From contig JAZRZL010000051.1 of the NCBI GenBank assembly GCA_045601345.1, positions 1 to 32,695 on the forward strand: 32,695 nucleotides of DNA, read 5' to 3'. This DNA comes from SVMC01 sp045601345. GTDB lineage: Bacteria > Bacillota > Clostridia > Oscillospirales > Oscillospiraceae. Under the pieces are notes generated by a model. The model was not told the origin of the DNA, made no database searches, and saw only the letters and a list, made by a program, of their open reading frames with translations. A program made the translations under genes and the position numbers. Each line of letters starts with the position of its first letter. The first letter of the stretch is position 1. Below, piece after piece: positions 1-7,335 of the stretch.

Positions 1-140
1 TGAGGCGAGCTGCGAGGGATTTTTCTGTCAGATTCAATAAAAATCGCAGGGAATACTTGACGTATTTTCAAGATTTTTATTAAATCTGACGGAAATAAGA
101 CCCGCAGATTCGCCCGCGAAGAATAATTAGAGGTGCCCTT
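1..140. repeat. Right part of a MITE-like inverted-repeat element
   Basis: This stretch carries no gene. It contains long imperfect arms (about 28-57 against 60-102) around a short loop. Bases 8-24 and 45-56 are identical to 32615-32631 and 32653-32664 at the other end of the window. Its right edge (127-140) is the inverted match, with one mismatch, of the left edge of the other copy (32584-32597). Seen together, the two partial copies suggest an element of about 165 bp with terminal inverted repeats, cut here by the window start. No transposase is present. Confidence 0.65.
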
Positions 141-169
141 AACACATTCAATTGCTGTGAAAAAAATAA

Positions 170-198
170 CTGGAAAAACAGTAAAGATGTGATATAAT
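170..198 (+). promoter_or_regulatory. Extended -10 promoter of the Mrp-like operon
   Basis: TATAAT lies at 193-198 and is preceded by TGA at 190-192, giving an extended -10 (TGN-TATAAT). The -35 region around 171-176 is poor. It lies about 55 bp before the first antiporter gene, whose ribosome binding site GGAGGT is at 241-246. Confidence 0.6.
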
Positions 199-252
199 TA
201 TAAATTGGAATTTTAGCGAAGTGCCATACACTTCTTCGTAGGAGGTACGGGT

Positions 253-711
253 ATGTATTTACTTCTTTACTGCCTGTGGATCATCTGGAATGGAAGGATC
301 ACGCTGGAGATTGCGCTGCTGGGATTGGGGATCGTGGCAGGAATCGGGGTGCTGTCCTGGGTTTTGTTTGATTATACGCCGAAGCGGGAAGGGAAACTGC
401 TCAAAAAGATACCGCTTTTTGCGGCTTATGTGTTTGTGCTTCTCTGGGAAATTTTGAAAGCCAACGGGAATATGATCGGCTTTATCATCAATGCACATCG
501 CGCCATTGAGCCGACGCTTGTGACCTTTCAGACTGACCTGAAAACCGGCATGGGGCGCTTTATTCTGGCCAACTCCATCACCCTGACCCCCGGCACCATT
601 ACGGTGCAGATGGAGGACGACCGGCTCACCGTGCATTGTCTGCGGCGCGATATGCTCGACACCTCGCCCGATGGCGTGTTCCAGCGCTGGATTCGCAGAT
701 TGGAGGCGTAA
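253..711 (+). CDS. mrpE: Mrp/Mnh antiporter subunit E
   Basis: This is the small membrane subunit MrpE of a multisubunit Na+/H+ antiporter, 152 residues, close to the usual family length. Two hydrophobic segments occupy roughly residues 1-40 and 50-68. The soluble C-terminal part carries the family signature ANSITLTPGT followed by an acidic/basic tail. The ATG at 253 has GGAGGT 6 bp upstream. It is the first gene of the operon and stops 3 bp before mrpF. MrpE is needed for assembly or full activity in known Mrp systems and is the counterpart of MbhA in archaeal membrane-bound hydrogenases. The family call is firm. The ion transported cannot be told from this subunit. Confidence 0.93.
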   Translation: MYLLLYCLWIIWNGRITLEIALLGLGIVAGIGVLSWVLFDYTPKREGKLLKKIPLFAAYVFVLLWEILKANGNMIGFIINAHRAIEPTLVTFQTDLKTGMGRFILANSITLTPGTITVQMEDDRLTVHCLRRDMLDTSPDGVFQRWIRRLEA

Positions 712-714
712 TCA

Positions 715-1005
715 ATGGAACCCTATGATTTTTTATTCTCTGTTACGGCACTGCTTCTTGCAGTTGGGCTGTTTTTCTCCCTACTTCGCGCCATCCGCGG
801 GCCGAGAGTGGCAGATCGCATTATGGGCATCAATATGATCGGTACGCTGGTTTCGATTTCTCTGGCTATGCTGTCCGTGTGGCTCAAGCAGAGCTGGCTT
901 CTGGATGTTTGCATTCTCTATGCTATGATTAGCTTTCTTGCGGTAGTCGTGCTGGCCAAGGTCTGTATCGCCGCAAAGCGGCAGGAGGTGAAACGTCATG
1001 AGTGA
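715..1005 (+). CDS. mrpF: Mrp/Mnh antiporter subunit F
   Basis: This is a 96-residue, three-helix membrane subunit of the MrpF/MnhF/MbhB family. It shows the typical RGPRVADRIMGIN stretch after the first helix (about residues 28-40), then two further hydrophobic helices. The start ATG lies 3 bp after the mrpE stop. Its last codons overlap the start of mrpG by 8 bp, which suggests translational coupling. The protein sits in the membrane complex with MrpE and MrpG. Length and motif match the family well. Confidence 0.92.
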   Translation: MEPYDFLFSVTALLLAVGLFFSLLRAIRGPRVADRIMGINMIGTLVSISLAMLSVWLKQSWLLDVCILYAMISFLAVVVLAKVCIAAKRQEVKRHE

Positions 1006-1348
1006 AGCTGTGCGGTTTATTCTCAGCGCCGCCCTGATCGGGTTTGGCCTGATGTGCATTTTCTTTGCGATTCTGGGTGTTTTCAAGTTCCGCTTTGTCA
1101 TGAACCGTATGCACTGCGCTGCGATCATTGATACGCTGGGGATTGCCGGTGTAGCTGTTGGACTGATGGTTGCAGCCGAAAGTTTGCAATACATCCCCAA
1201 GCTTTTGTGTGTGCTCCTGATTCTCTGGGTGGGCAGCCCCATTGCCTCCCATCTGGTAGGTCGTCTGGAGATTATGACTGACGATGATTTGAAGCGGCAT
1301 ATGGAAATGGAAGGAGGCCGGAGCAATGACAGCAATGGATCTGTTTGA
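998..1348 (+). CDS. mrpG: Mrp/Mnh antiporter subunit G
   Basis: This is a 116-residue MrpG/MnhG/MbhC-type subunit. It has three hydrophobic segments and the family's F-x-F-x-x-x-x-R-M-H block followed by DTLG (about residues 31-47). The C-terminal SPIASHLVGR matches the SPxxxH pattern of MrpG. AGGAGGT at 985-991 precedes the ATG. It overlaps mrpF by 8 bp and the next gene by 23 bp, so the order E-F-G is tightly coupled. In known complexes E, F and G pack together at one end of the antiporter. Confidence 0.92.
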   Translation: MSEAVRFILSAALIGFGLMCIFFAILGVFKFRFVMNRMHCAAIIDTLGIAGVAVGLMVAAESLQYIPKLLCVLLILWVGSPIASHLVGRLEIMTDDDLKRHMEMEGGRSNDSNGSV

Positions 1349-1589
1349 GATATCTCTGTTGGTTCTGGTGGTTATCTGCGGAATCTGCACCTGTATCAGC
1401 CGGAATTTGCTGATTTCTTTGATTATTTTTATGGCCTACAGCGTCATTATGGCAGTGATCTGGGCGCTGCTTCAGGCACCAGATCTGGCAGTTACTGAGG
1501 CTGCCGTGGGCGCGGGAATTTCCAGTGTGCTGCTGTTCCTCACGCTGAAAAAAATACGCGATATTCGGGAGGCGGCGAAAAATGAATAA
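1326..1589 (+). CDS. MbhD/DUF4040-type subunit (equivalent to part of the MrpA C-terminus)
   Basis: This 87-residue membrane protein has three predicted helices and the signature APDLAVTEAAVGAG of the MbhD/DUF4040 family. In canonical Mrp antiporters this segment is fused inside the large MrpA subunit. Here it is a separate gene, as in archaeal Mbh hydrogenases and in some bacterial Mrp operons. The ATG at 1326 has AAGGAGG 8 bp upstream and lies inside the end of mrpG. The gene overlaps the following one by 8 bp. The acidic residues in the signature (the D of PDL and the E of TEA) lie in the membrane in known structures. Confidence 0.88.
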   Translation: MTAMDLFEISLLVLVVICGICTCISRNLLISLIIFMAYSVIMAVIWALLQAPDLAVTEAAVGAGISSVLLFLTLKKIRDIREAAKNE

Positions 1590-2487
1590 GTGGACAAAGC
1601 TGCGCTTCTGGCTGCGGCGCTGGGATGCGGGGGAACTGAATTTTAGCTGCAATGCCTTTACCCTTGCTCCCGCACCCGAACCGAAAGCCGAGGCAGAAGA
1701 TCAAGCGTGGCAGACCCTGCCGGTGCAGAAAGTGGAGCAGGCAGAGGAGCGCTTCTTTCAGGGCATTTATCCTGTTTTGGCTACGGTACTATGTAGTGTG
1801 ATCATTTTCTTTATGCTTTTGACCGTAGCAGACCTGCCCTCCTTCGGCGCGGCAGATGTGCCGACCAATAATGAGGTCTCTGCGCGATATCTGGAAAAGG
1901 GACTGGAGGAGACTGGCGCGGTCAATGCGGTGGCGGGTATGATTCTCGATTACCGTGCCTTTGATACGCTCGGTGAATCCCATGTGCTTTTTACTGCGAC
2001 CATTGCCGTGCTGATCCTTCTTTTGACGGCTGAGGGCATCCCGGAGCCGACGATGCAGGCAAAAATTATGGAGCAGGATCCGATTCTACGCCAGACGGCA
2101 AGAGTGATTGTGCCTATGGCCATCCTGTATGGTGTTTATGTCATTCTCAACGGCCATTTGGGACCGGGCGGCGGCTTCTCCGGCGGGGCGATCATCGGCG
2201 GTGGGCTGATTCTCTATGCTATCGCCTTTGGATTTGAACGGCTGGATCGGATTCTCAATATCAAGGTGTTCCGTATCGTGGTACTATGCGCTCTGTGCTT
2301 CTATAGTACAGCGAAATGCTATTCCTTCTTCTGCGGTGCCCATGGACTGCACACCATCTTTACGACCGGCACGCCCGGTGCCATTTTCTCCGCAGGGCTG
2401 ATCCTGCCGCTGAATATTGCGGTGGGTCTGGTGGTGGCCTGCACGATGTACGGATTCTATTCCCTGTTCCAAAGGGGGCGGATTTAA
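1582..2487 (+). CDS. mrpB: MbhE-MrpB fusion subunit of the antiporter
   Basis: The protein has 301 residues. The first 60 are polar and soluble-looking (Pro/Glu-rich), which is unusual for MrpB. A helix near residues 65-85 and the DTLGESHVLF motif near residue 130 match MbhE, the last piece of MrpA. The C-terminal half carries the MrpB/MnhB signature GHLGPGGGFSGGA (about residues 193-205) and several helices. The order therefore equals MbhE fused to MbhF. GGGAGG at 567-572 within 1561-1580 is the ribosome binding site. The stop overlaps the next start (TAATG). The fusion is seen directly; its consequence is unknown. Confidence 0.88.
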   Translation: MNKWTKLRFWLRRWDAGELNFSCNAFTLAPAPEPKAEAEDQAWQTLPVQKVEQAEERFFQGIYPVLATVLCSVIIFFMLLTVADLPSFGAADVPTNNEVSARYLEKGLEETGAVNAVAGMILDYRAFDTLGESHVLFTATIAVLILLLTAEGIPEPTMQAKIMEQDPILRQTARVIVPMAILYGVYVILNGHLGPGGGFSGGAIIGGGLILYAIAFGFERLDRILNIKVFRIVVLCALCFYSTAKCYSFFCGAHGLHTIFTTGTPGAIFSAGLILPLNIAVGLVVACTMYGFYSLFQRGRI

Positions 2488-2870
2488 TGCTGCAAAATCT
2501 ATGGAACAGCCGCATTCAGTGTGCGGCGGTGATTCTGTTTGCCATCGGGTTTTCTACCCTCCTGCTGCACCGCAATCTGCTGAAAAAAATCATCGGCATG
2601 AATATTATGGATACGGCGGTGTATCTCTTCCTGACCTCCATCGGCTATATCCGCGGGAAGCTGGCACCTATTATTGTAGAGGGTGCCACCAGTGCGGCAG
2701 ATTATGTCAACCCCATTCCGGCCGGTCTGGTTCTGACTGGCATTGTTGTCTCTGTGTCTGTTACGGCGGTCATGCTTTCTCTGACAATTCGGCTCTATGA
2801 TCGCTACCATACCCTCAATCTGGATGAAATTTACGCCAACGCATTGCGGGAACAGGAGGCGCAGACATGA
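2487..2870 (+). CDS. mrpC: Mrp/Mnh antiporter subunit C (NuoK-like)
   Basis: The start was placed at the ATG at 2487, which shares an A with the upstream TAA stop and follows AAGGGGG. A longer in-frame extension upstream would lie inside mrpB. The 127-residue product has three helices and the NuoK/MrpC pattern GMNIMDTAVYLF near the second helix. ADYVNPIPAGLVLTGIVVS in helix three is typical of MrpC. The last bases overlap the start of the next gene by 4 bp (ATGA). The MrpC/MbhG/NuoK family is certain. Confidence 0.93.
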   Translation: MLQNLWNSRIQCAAVILFAIGFSTLLLHRNLLKKIIGMNIMDTAVYLFLTSIGYIRGKLAPIIVEGATSAADYVNPIPAGLVLTGIVVSVSVTAVMLSLTIRLYDRYHTLNLDEIYANALREQEAQT

Positions 2871-4357
2871 GCTTTTGTTTGAATTTCCCCCTGTTTTCCG
2901 TGGTAGCTTCACTGATGTGCGCGGTGATCAGCTCCGTTGTTTCGGGCAAGGCGGCAAGAGTGCTGAGCCTTTGCCTGACATCCATCATCAGTATGACCTC
3001 TGCCATTTTGCTTTTCTATGTTCTGTCTACAGGGGAGACCTATACTTATCTGATGGGTCATTTTACCCACCCCTGGGGCAATGAGCTGCGGATCAGTTTG
3101 CTTGAGCCGCTGTTCAGCATGGTGTTTGCTGCTGTGATGTTCCTGTGTTTGCTGGGCGGACGAAAGCAGCTTTTGGAGGATTTGCAGCCGGATAAGCGCA
3201 ATCTTTACTATGTCATGGCAGATTTGGTGCAGTCCTCTCTGTTGGTGCTGGTTTATACCAACGATATTTTTACCGGCTATGTCTTCATCGAGATTTGCAC
3301 CCTGTCCTCCTGCGGCCTACTGATGATTCGGCAGTGGGGCAGAACCACGCTGGCTGCCGTGCGCTATATGATTTTCTCACTGGTGGGAAGTGGTCTGTTC
3401 CTTCTGGGCGTGGTGCTGCTATATAATATTACAGGACACCTACTGATGCCCGATTTGAAGCAGAGTGTTGCCGCTCTCTGGGAGGGTGAGCGTTATACGG
3501 TATCGCTGACCTCCTCCATTTGCCTCATCACCGTGGGCATTGCAATTAAGAGCGGCCTGTTCCCCTGCCATTTCTGGATGCCGGATACCTATGGCTTTGC
3601 AACACCCAGCTCCTCCGGCATTCTTTCGGGTCTGATTTCCAAGGGCTATATCTTCCTTCTGGTGAAGATCATCTTTGATGTATTCGGTACCGAGGTGTTC
3701 TATGCCAGCGGCGTGCAGAATGTGCTGTTTGTCTTCGGTGCGTTGGGCATTGTTGTTGGCTCGGTCAGTGCGATGAAGGAAAAGGATATTTTCCGTATGA
3801 TCGCTTTCTCCTCTGCGGCACAGATTGGTTACATCTACATGGGCATTGGCATTTCTCCCACGCTGGGCATTCTGGCAGCCATGTACCATATCCTCACCCA
3901 TGCGGTTACGAAGCCGCCGCTGTTCCTTGCAGCGGCACGGCTGTGCGATACCTGCGATGGAAAAAGGCACTTTACGGATTTACAGGGCGCTGCCTGGGCA
4001 AACCGTCTGGCGGGTGTGTCCTTCAGCTTCGGCGCGTTCAGCATGATCGGTCTGCCGCTGACCATGGGCTTTATCTCCAAATATCTGTTCGCGCTTTCCG
4101 GCTTTCATGCCAATGTCAAGCTGGTGCCGACACTGATCATTCTGGCCATCAGCACCGTCCTCAATACCATCTATTTTACCCGCACCGTTCTTCGCATCTA
4201 TGGCCGCAGACAGACGGGCAATATGATGTCCCTGCCTGTCCGGCAGCAGCCCTCCTTTGCAGCGGTTGCGGTTTTGTTTATTGTCCTCAATGTGACAGCC
4301 GGTGTGGCGGCATCCCCCCTCATCGACTTTTTGCAGCGCGGATTGGAACTGTTTTGA
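2867..4357 (+). CDS. mrpD: Mrp antiporter subunit D (NuoL/M/N family), first of four
   Basis: The product is a 496-residue, about 14-helix proton-antiporter-domain protein. It occupies the position of MrpD/MbhH after mrpC. The residues expected for ion translocation are present: Glu142 in the TM5 region (FIEICTLSS), Lys228 in TM7 (IAIKSGLFP) and Lys259 in TM8 (GLISKGY), with a further Lys in GFISKYLFA. The usual PxHxW motif after TM7 is kept as PCHFWMPD. AGGAGG precedes the ATG. This copy diverges most from the other three in the loop after TM7 (TYGFATPSSS instead of APAPAS-like). Na+ or H+ specificity cannot be read from the sequence. Confidence 0.9.
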   Translation: MSFCLNFPLFSVVASLMCAVISSVVSGKAARVLSLCLTSIISMTSAILLFYVLSTGETYTYLMGHFTHPWGNELRISLLEPLFSMVFAAVMFLCLLGGRKQLLEDLQPDKRNLYYVMADLVQSSLLVLVYTNDIFTGYVFIEICTLSSCGLLMIRQWGRTTLAAVRYMIFSLVGSGLFLLGVVLLYNITGHLLMPDLKQSVAALWEGERYTVSLTSSICLITVGIAIKSGLFPCHFWMPDTYGFATPSSSGILSGLISKGYIFLLVKIIFDVFGTEVFYASGVQNVLFVFGALGIVVGSVSAMKEKDIFRMIAFSSAAQIGYIYMGIGISPTLGILAAMYHILTHAVTKPPLFLAAARLCDTCDGKRHFTDLQGAAWANRLAGVSFSFGAFSMIGLPLTMGFISKYLFALSGFHANVKLVPTLIILAISTVLNTIYFTRTVLRIYGRRQTGNMMSLPVRQQPSFAAVAVLFIVLNVTAGVAASPLIDFLQRGLELF

Positions 4358-4380
4358 GAATCATAACGAAGGTGAATGCT

Positions 4381-5841
4381 ATGGATCAATTTTTACTTGT
4401 GTTTCTTGTTTTCTTCCCTGCCTTATGTGCGCTGGTGCTGCATTTTCTGAAGCCCATGGCGGCCAAGAAGACCGTGCTGATCGCGGCACTTGCAGTGGAG
4501 GCCGGTATGGTGGCGTTGCTGTTTCCCCGGTTGGGGGCAGAGGTTACGCTGTTTTCTATGACGGATACCCTGACCGTTGCCCTGCGCTTTGATCAGGTTT
4601 CCCGCATTTTCATGACCATTGCCGCAGGCGGTTTCCTGCTGGCAGGTATTTATTCCCTTCGCTATATGGAGCATTCCCAGCGGCAGAGCAGCTTTTTCAG
4701 CTTCTTCCTGCTGAGCCTGAGTGCGCTGATGGGCATGGATCTGTCGGCCAATCTGATTACCATGTACCTGTTCTTTGAAATGGTAACCCTGATGTCCATG
4801 CCGATGGTGCTCCATGACCGCACACAGACGGCGGTGAAGGCGGCACTGAAATATCTGTTCTACTCAATTGCCGGTGCATTTCTAGCGCTGTGCGCGATTT
4901 TCTTCCTGTTCCGCTATGCGGATACTTTGAACTTTGTCCCCGGCGGCAGTCTAAACCGTGTCGAAGGGCATGAGAACCTCCTGCGTGTGGTGATTTTCCT
5001 CGGCGTTGTCGGTTTTGGAGCGAAGGCGGGTCTCTACCCCCTCCACGGGTGGCTCCCCGATGCACACCCGGCAGCACCGGCACCCGCTTCTGCGGTGCTG
5101 TCCGGCGTGATTGCCAAAGCCGGTGTGCTGGCCATTATCCGCGTGGTATTTTTCAGCGTGGGTGCGGACTTTGTCAAGGGCACTTGGGTGCAGAGTGCAT
5201 GGCTGGGACTGGCGCTGCTCACCGTCCTCATGGGCTCCATGATGGCGTTCCGTGAGCGTCACTTTAAAAAGCGTTTGGCTTATTCCTCTATCAGTCAGAT
5301 TTCCTACATCCTTGTGGGTCTGTTCTTCCTTAGCCCGGAGGGGGCGCTGGGTGGCCTGATGCATCTGCTGTTCCACGCCATCATTAAAATCTGCCTGTTC
5401 CTTGTGGCAGGCACTTTTATCTGCATTGTTGGTACACATTATGTGGACGAATTTACAGGCTATGGGCATTCTATGCCCAAAACGCTCTGGGCATTTACGC
5501 TGGCCTCCCTTGCCCTCATTGGTATTCCGCCGGCATCCGGCTTTGTGAGCAAGTGGTATCTGGCCGCCGGCGCACTCAGCTCTGGAATGGCCGTTTATTC
5601 CTGGCTTGCGCCTGCCATTCTGCTTCTTTCTGCCCTCCTGACGGCGGGGTATCTGCTGCCCATCAGCATTCGTGCGTTTTTTCCCGGCAAGGATGCCGTC
5701 CTGCCGGAGAGAAACGATGAGGGCGGCGCTGTGATGTGGCTGCCGATGATGATTCTGGCAGTGCTCTCCATTGTGCTGGGCATTTTTGCCGGACAAATGG
5801 GCAATTTCTTTACTGCCCTGAGTAGTTCACTGTTTGCGTAA
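4381..5841 (+). CDS. NuoM/MrpD-type antiporter subunit, second of four
   Basis: The start is placed at the ATG at 4381, with GAAGGTG 6 bp upstream; a longer frame running back to 3943 lies within mrpD and is not credible. The 486-residue product has about 14 helices. Key charges are Glu133 (YLFFEMVTL), Lys215 (GFGAKAGLYP) and Lys246 (GVIAKAGVL), followed by HAIIKICLF and SGFVSKWYLA. The PLHGWLPDAHPAAPAPAS loop is typical of the antiporter family. It lies 23 bp after mrpD and 15 bp before the next homolog. All residues expected for a working ion channel are in place, so it is probably active. Confidence 0.9.
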   Translation: MDQFLLVFLVFFPALCALVLHFLKPMAAKKTVLIAALAVEAGMVALLFPRLGAEVTLFSMTDTLTVALRFDQVSRIFMTIAAGGFLLAGIYSLRYMEHSQRQSSFFSFFLLSLSALMGMDLSANLITMYLFFEMVTLMSMPMVLHDRTQTAVKAALKYLFYSIAGAFLALCAIFFLFRYADTLNFVPGGSLNRVEGHENLLRVVIFLGVVGFGAKAGLYPLHGWLPDAHPAAPAPASAVLSGVIAKAGVLAIIRVVFFSVGADFVKGTWVQSAWLGLALLTVLMGSMMAFRERHFKKRLAYSSISQISYILVGLFFLSPEGALGGLMHLLFHAIIKICLFLVAGTFICIVGTHYVDEFTGYGHSMPKTLWAFTLASLALIGIPPASGFVSKWYLAAGALSSGMAVYSWLAPAILLLSALLTAGYLLPISIRAFFPGKDAVLPERNDEGGAVMWLPMMILAVLSIVLGIFAGQMGNFFTALSSSLFA

Positions 5842-5856
5842 AGCGGAGGCAGAACG

Positions 5857-7323
5857 ATGCATGAATCATTATTGCTTGCGGCAATTTTGCTGCCGATTCT
5901 GGCGGGAGCCTGCCAAAGGTTTTTCCGACTGGAGCGGGAGCGAACCTACCACATTTACATTGGCGGTGCTGTTCTTCTGACATCGCTGCTGACCTGGACG
6001 CTGATTCTGTTCTGCGGACAGGAGCGGTTTGCCCTGATTCGGTTTACCGAGCACCTGTCTCTGGTGCTTCGCTTTGACGGACTGGGACGGTTTTTTGCCG
6101 GGATTATTGCCACACTGTGGCCGATGACTACGCTGTATGCCTTTGCGTATATGAAGGACGATTCCCGGAAGAAGGTTTTCTTTCCCTTCTTTGTCATGGC
6201 CTACGGCGTGACGCTCGGTGTTGCCATGGCGGGCAATCTCTTTACGCTCTACTGCTTTTATGAGCTGCTGACCCTGTCCACCGTGCCGCTGGTGCTCCAT
6301 CCCAATTCCAGAGGGGCAGTTTTGGCGGCAAGAACCTATTTTATCTATTCTCTGGGCGGTGCTGCCTTTGCTTTTGCCGCTATGCTGTTCCTGATTTCCA
6401 ACGGTGCCAATGAGGACTTCGTTCTCGGCGGCCTGCTGCGTACCTATCCCTATGCCAGACCCAATTTCACCCTGATTTTCTACACGCTGGGCTTTTTCGG
6501 CTTCGGCGTGAAAGCGGCTGTGTTTCCCACCTGTCGGTGGCTGCCCAAAGCCTCGGTCGCTCCTACGCCGGTCACGGCACTGCTCCATGCAGTGGCGGTT
6601 GTCAAATCCGGTGTATTTGCCATCATCCGTCTGACCTGGTATGCCTACGGTACCAAGCTGCTTGCCGGTACCTGGGCGCATTATGTCGTGCTGTGCTTTG
6701 CCATTTTCACCATTTTCTACGGTGCTACCCGTGCGGTCAAGGAGAGCCACTGGAAACGACGTCTTGCGTGGTCTACCGTGGCAAATCTTTCCTATATTCT
6801 CTTTGGCGTGGTTCTGATGACCCCGGAGGGATTGGCCGCAGGTCTTCTGCATATGGCGTTCCATGCGGAGATTAAGATTCTTGCCTTCTTCTGTGCGGGC
6901 GCGGTACTCCACCAGAGCGGCAGGGAATATCTGCGCGACCTGAACGGACTGGGACGGAAAATGCCTGTCACGTTTATTTGCTTTACCATTGCGGCGCTGG
7001 CGCTGACCGGCATCCCGCCGCTTTCAGGCTTTGTGAGTAAATGGAGTCTGCTGGTAGCCGCAGCGGATTGCGCAACACCTATGGCCTATGTGGGCGCGGG
7101 TGTGCTGCTGGTCGCGGCACTGCTGACCGCAATGTATATGCTGACCACCGTATGCCGCGCTTGGTTCCCGGAGGAAGGCTCTGTCCATACGCTTTCCGGC
7201 ATCCGGGAGGCAAACTGGCGGATGCTGGTTCCTATGGTCATTTTAGCCGCAGCGATCGTCCTGACCGGACTTTTTGCTGCACCGATCACACAGGCGGTGC
7301 AGGAAATCGCCGGTCTTGTGTAA
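5857..7323 (+). CDS. NuoM/MrpD-type antiporter subunit, third of four
   Basis: The product is a 488-residue multi-helix membrane protein of the proton_antipo_M family. Glu136 (FYELLTL), Lys219 (FGVKAAVFP) and Lys250 (AVVKSGVF) correspond to the TM5, TM7 and TM8 charges of family members. HAEIKILAFF and SGFVSKWSLL follow. One difference stands out: after TM7 the usual PLHxWLP reads PTCRWLP, so the common His is Cys226 and is followed by Arg227. CGGAGG-type binding site precedes the ATG. It is separated from its neighbours by 15 and 12 bp, so it belongs to the same transcript. Confidence 0.89.
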   Translation: MHESLLLAAILLPILAGACQRFFRLERERTYHIYIGGAVLLTSLLTWTLILFCGQERFALIRFTEHLSLVLRFDGLGRFFAGIIATLWPMTTLYAFAYMKDDSRKKVFFPFFVMAYGVTLGVAMAGNLFTLYCFYELLTLSTVPLVLHPNSRGAVLAARTYFIYSLGGAAFAFAAMLFLISNGANEDFVLGGLLRTYPYARPNFTLIFYTLGFFGFGVKAAVFPTCRWLPKASVAPTPVTALLHAVAVVKSGVFAIIRLTWYAYGTKLLAGTWAHYVVLCFAIFTIFYGATRAVKESHWKRRLAWSTVANLSYILFGVVLMTPEGLAAGLLHMAFHAEIKILAFFCAGAVLHQSGREYLRDLNGLGRKMPVTFICFTIAALALTGIPPLSGFVSKWSLLVAAADCATPMAYVGAGVLLVAALLTAMYMLTTVCRAWFPEEGSVHTLSGIREANWRMLVPMVILAAAIVLTGLFAAPITQAVQEIAGLV

Positions 7324-7335
7324 GGAGGCGGAAAA

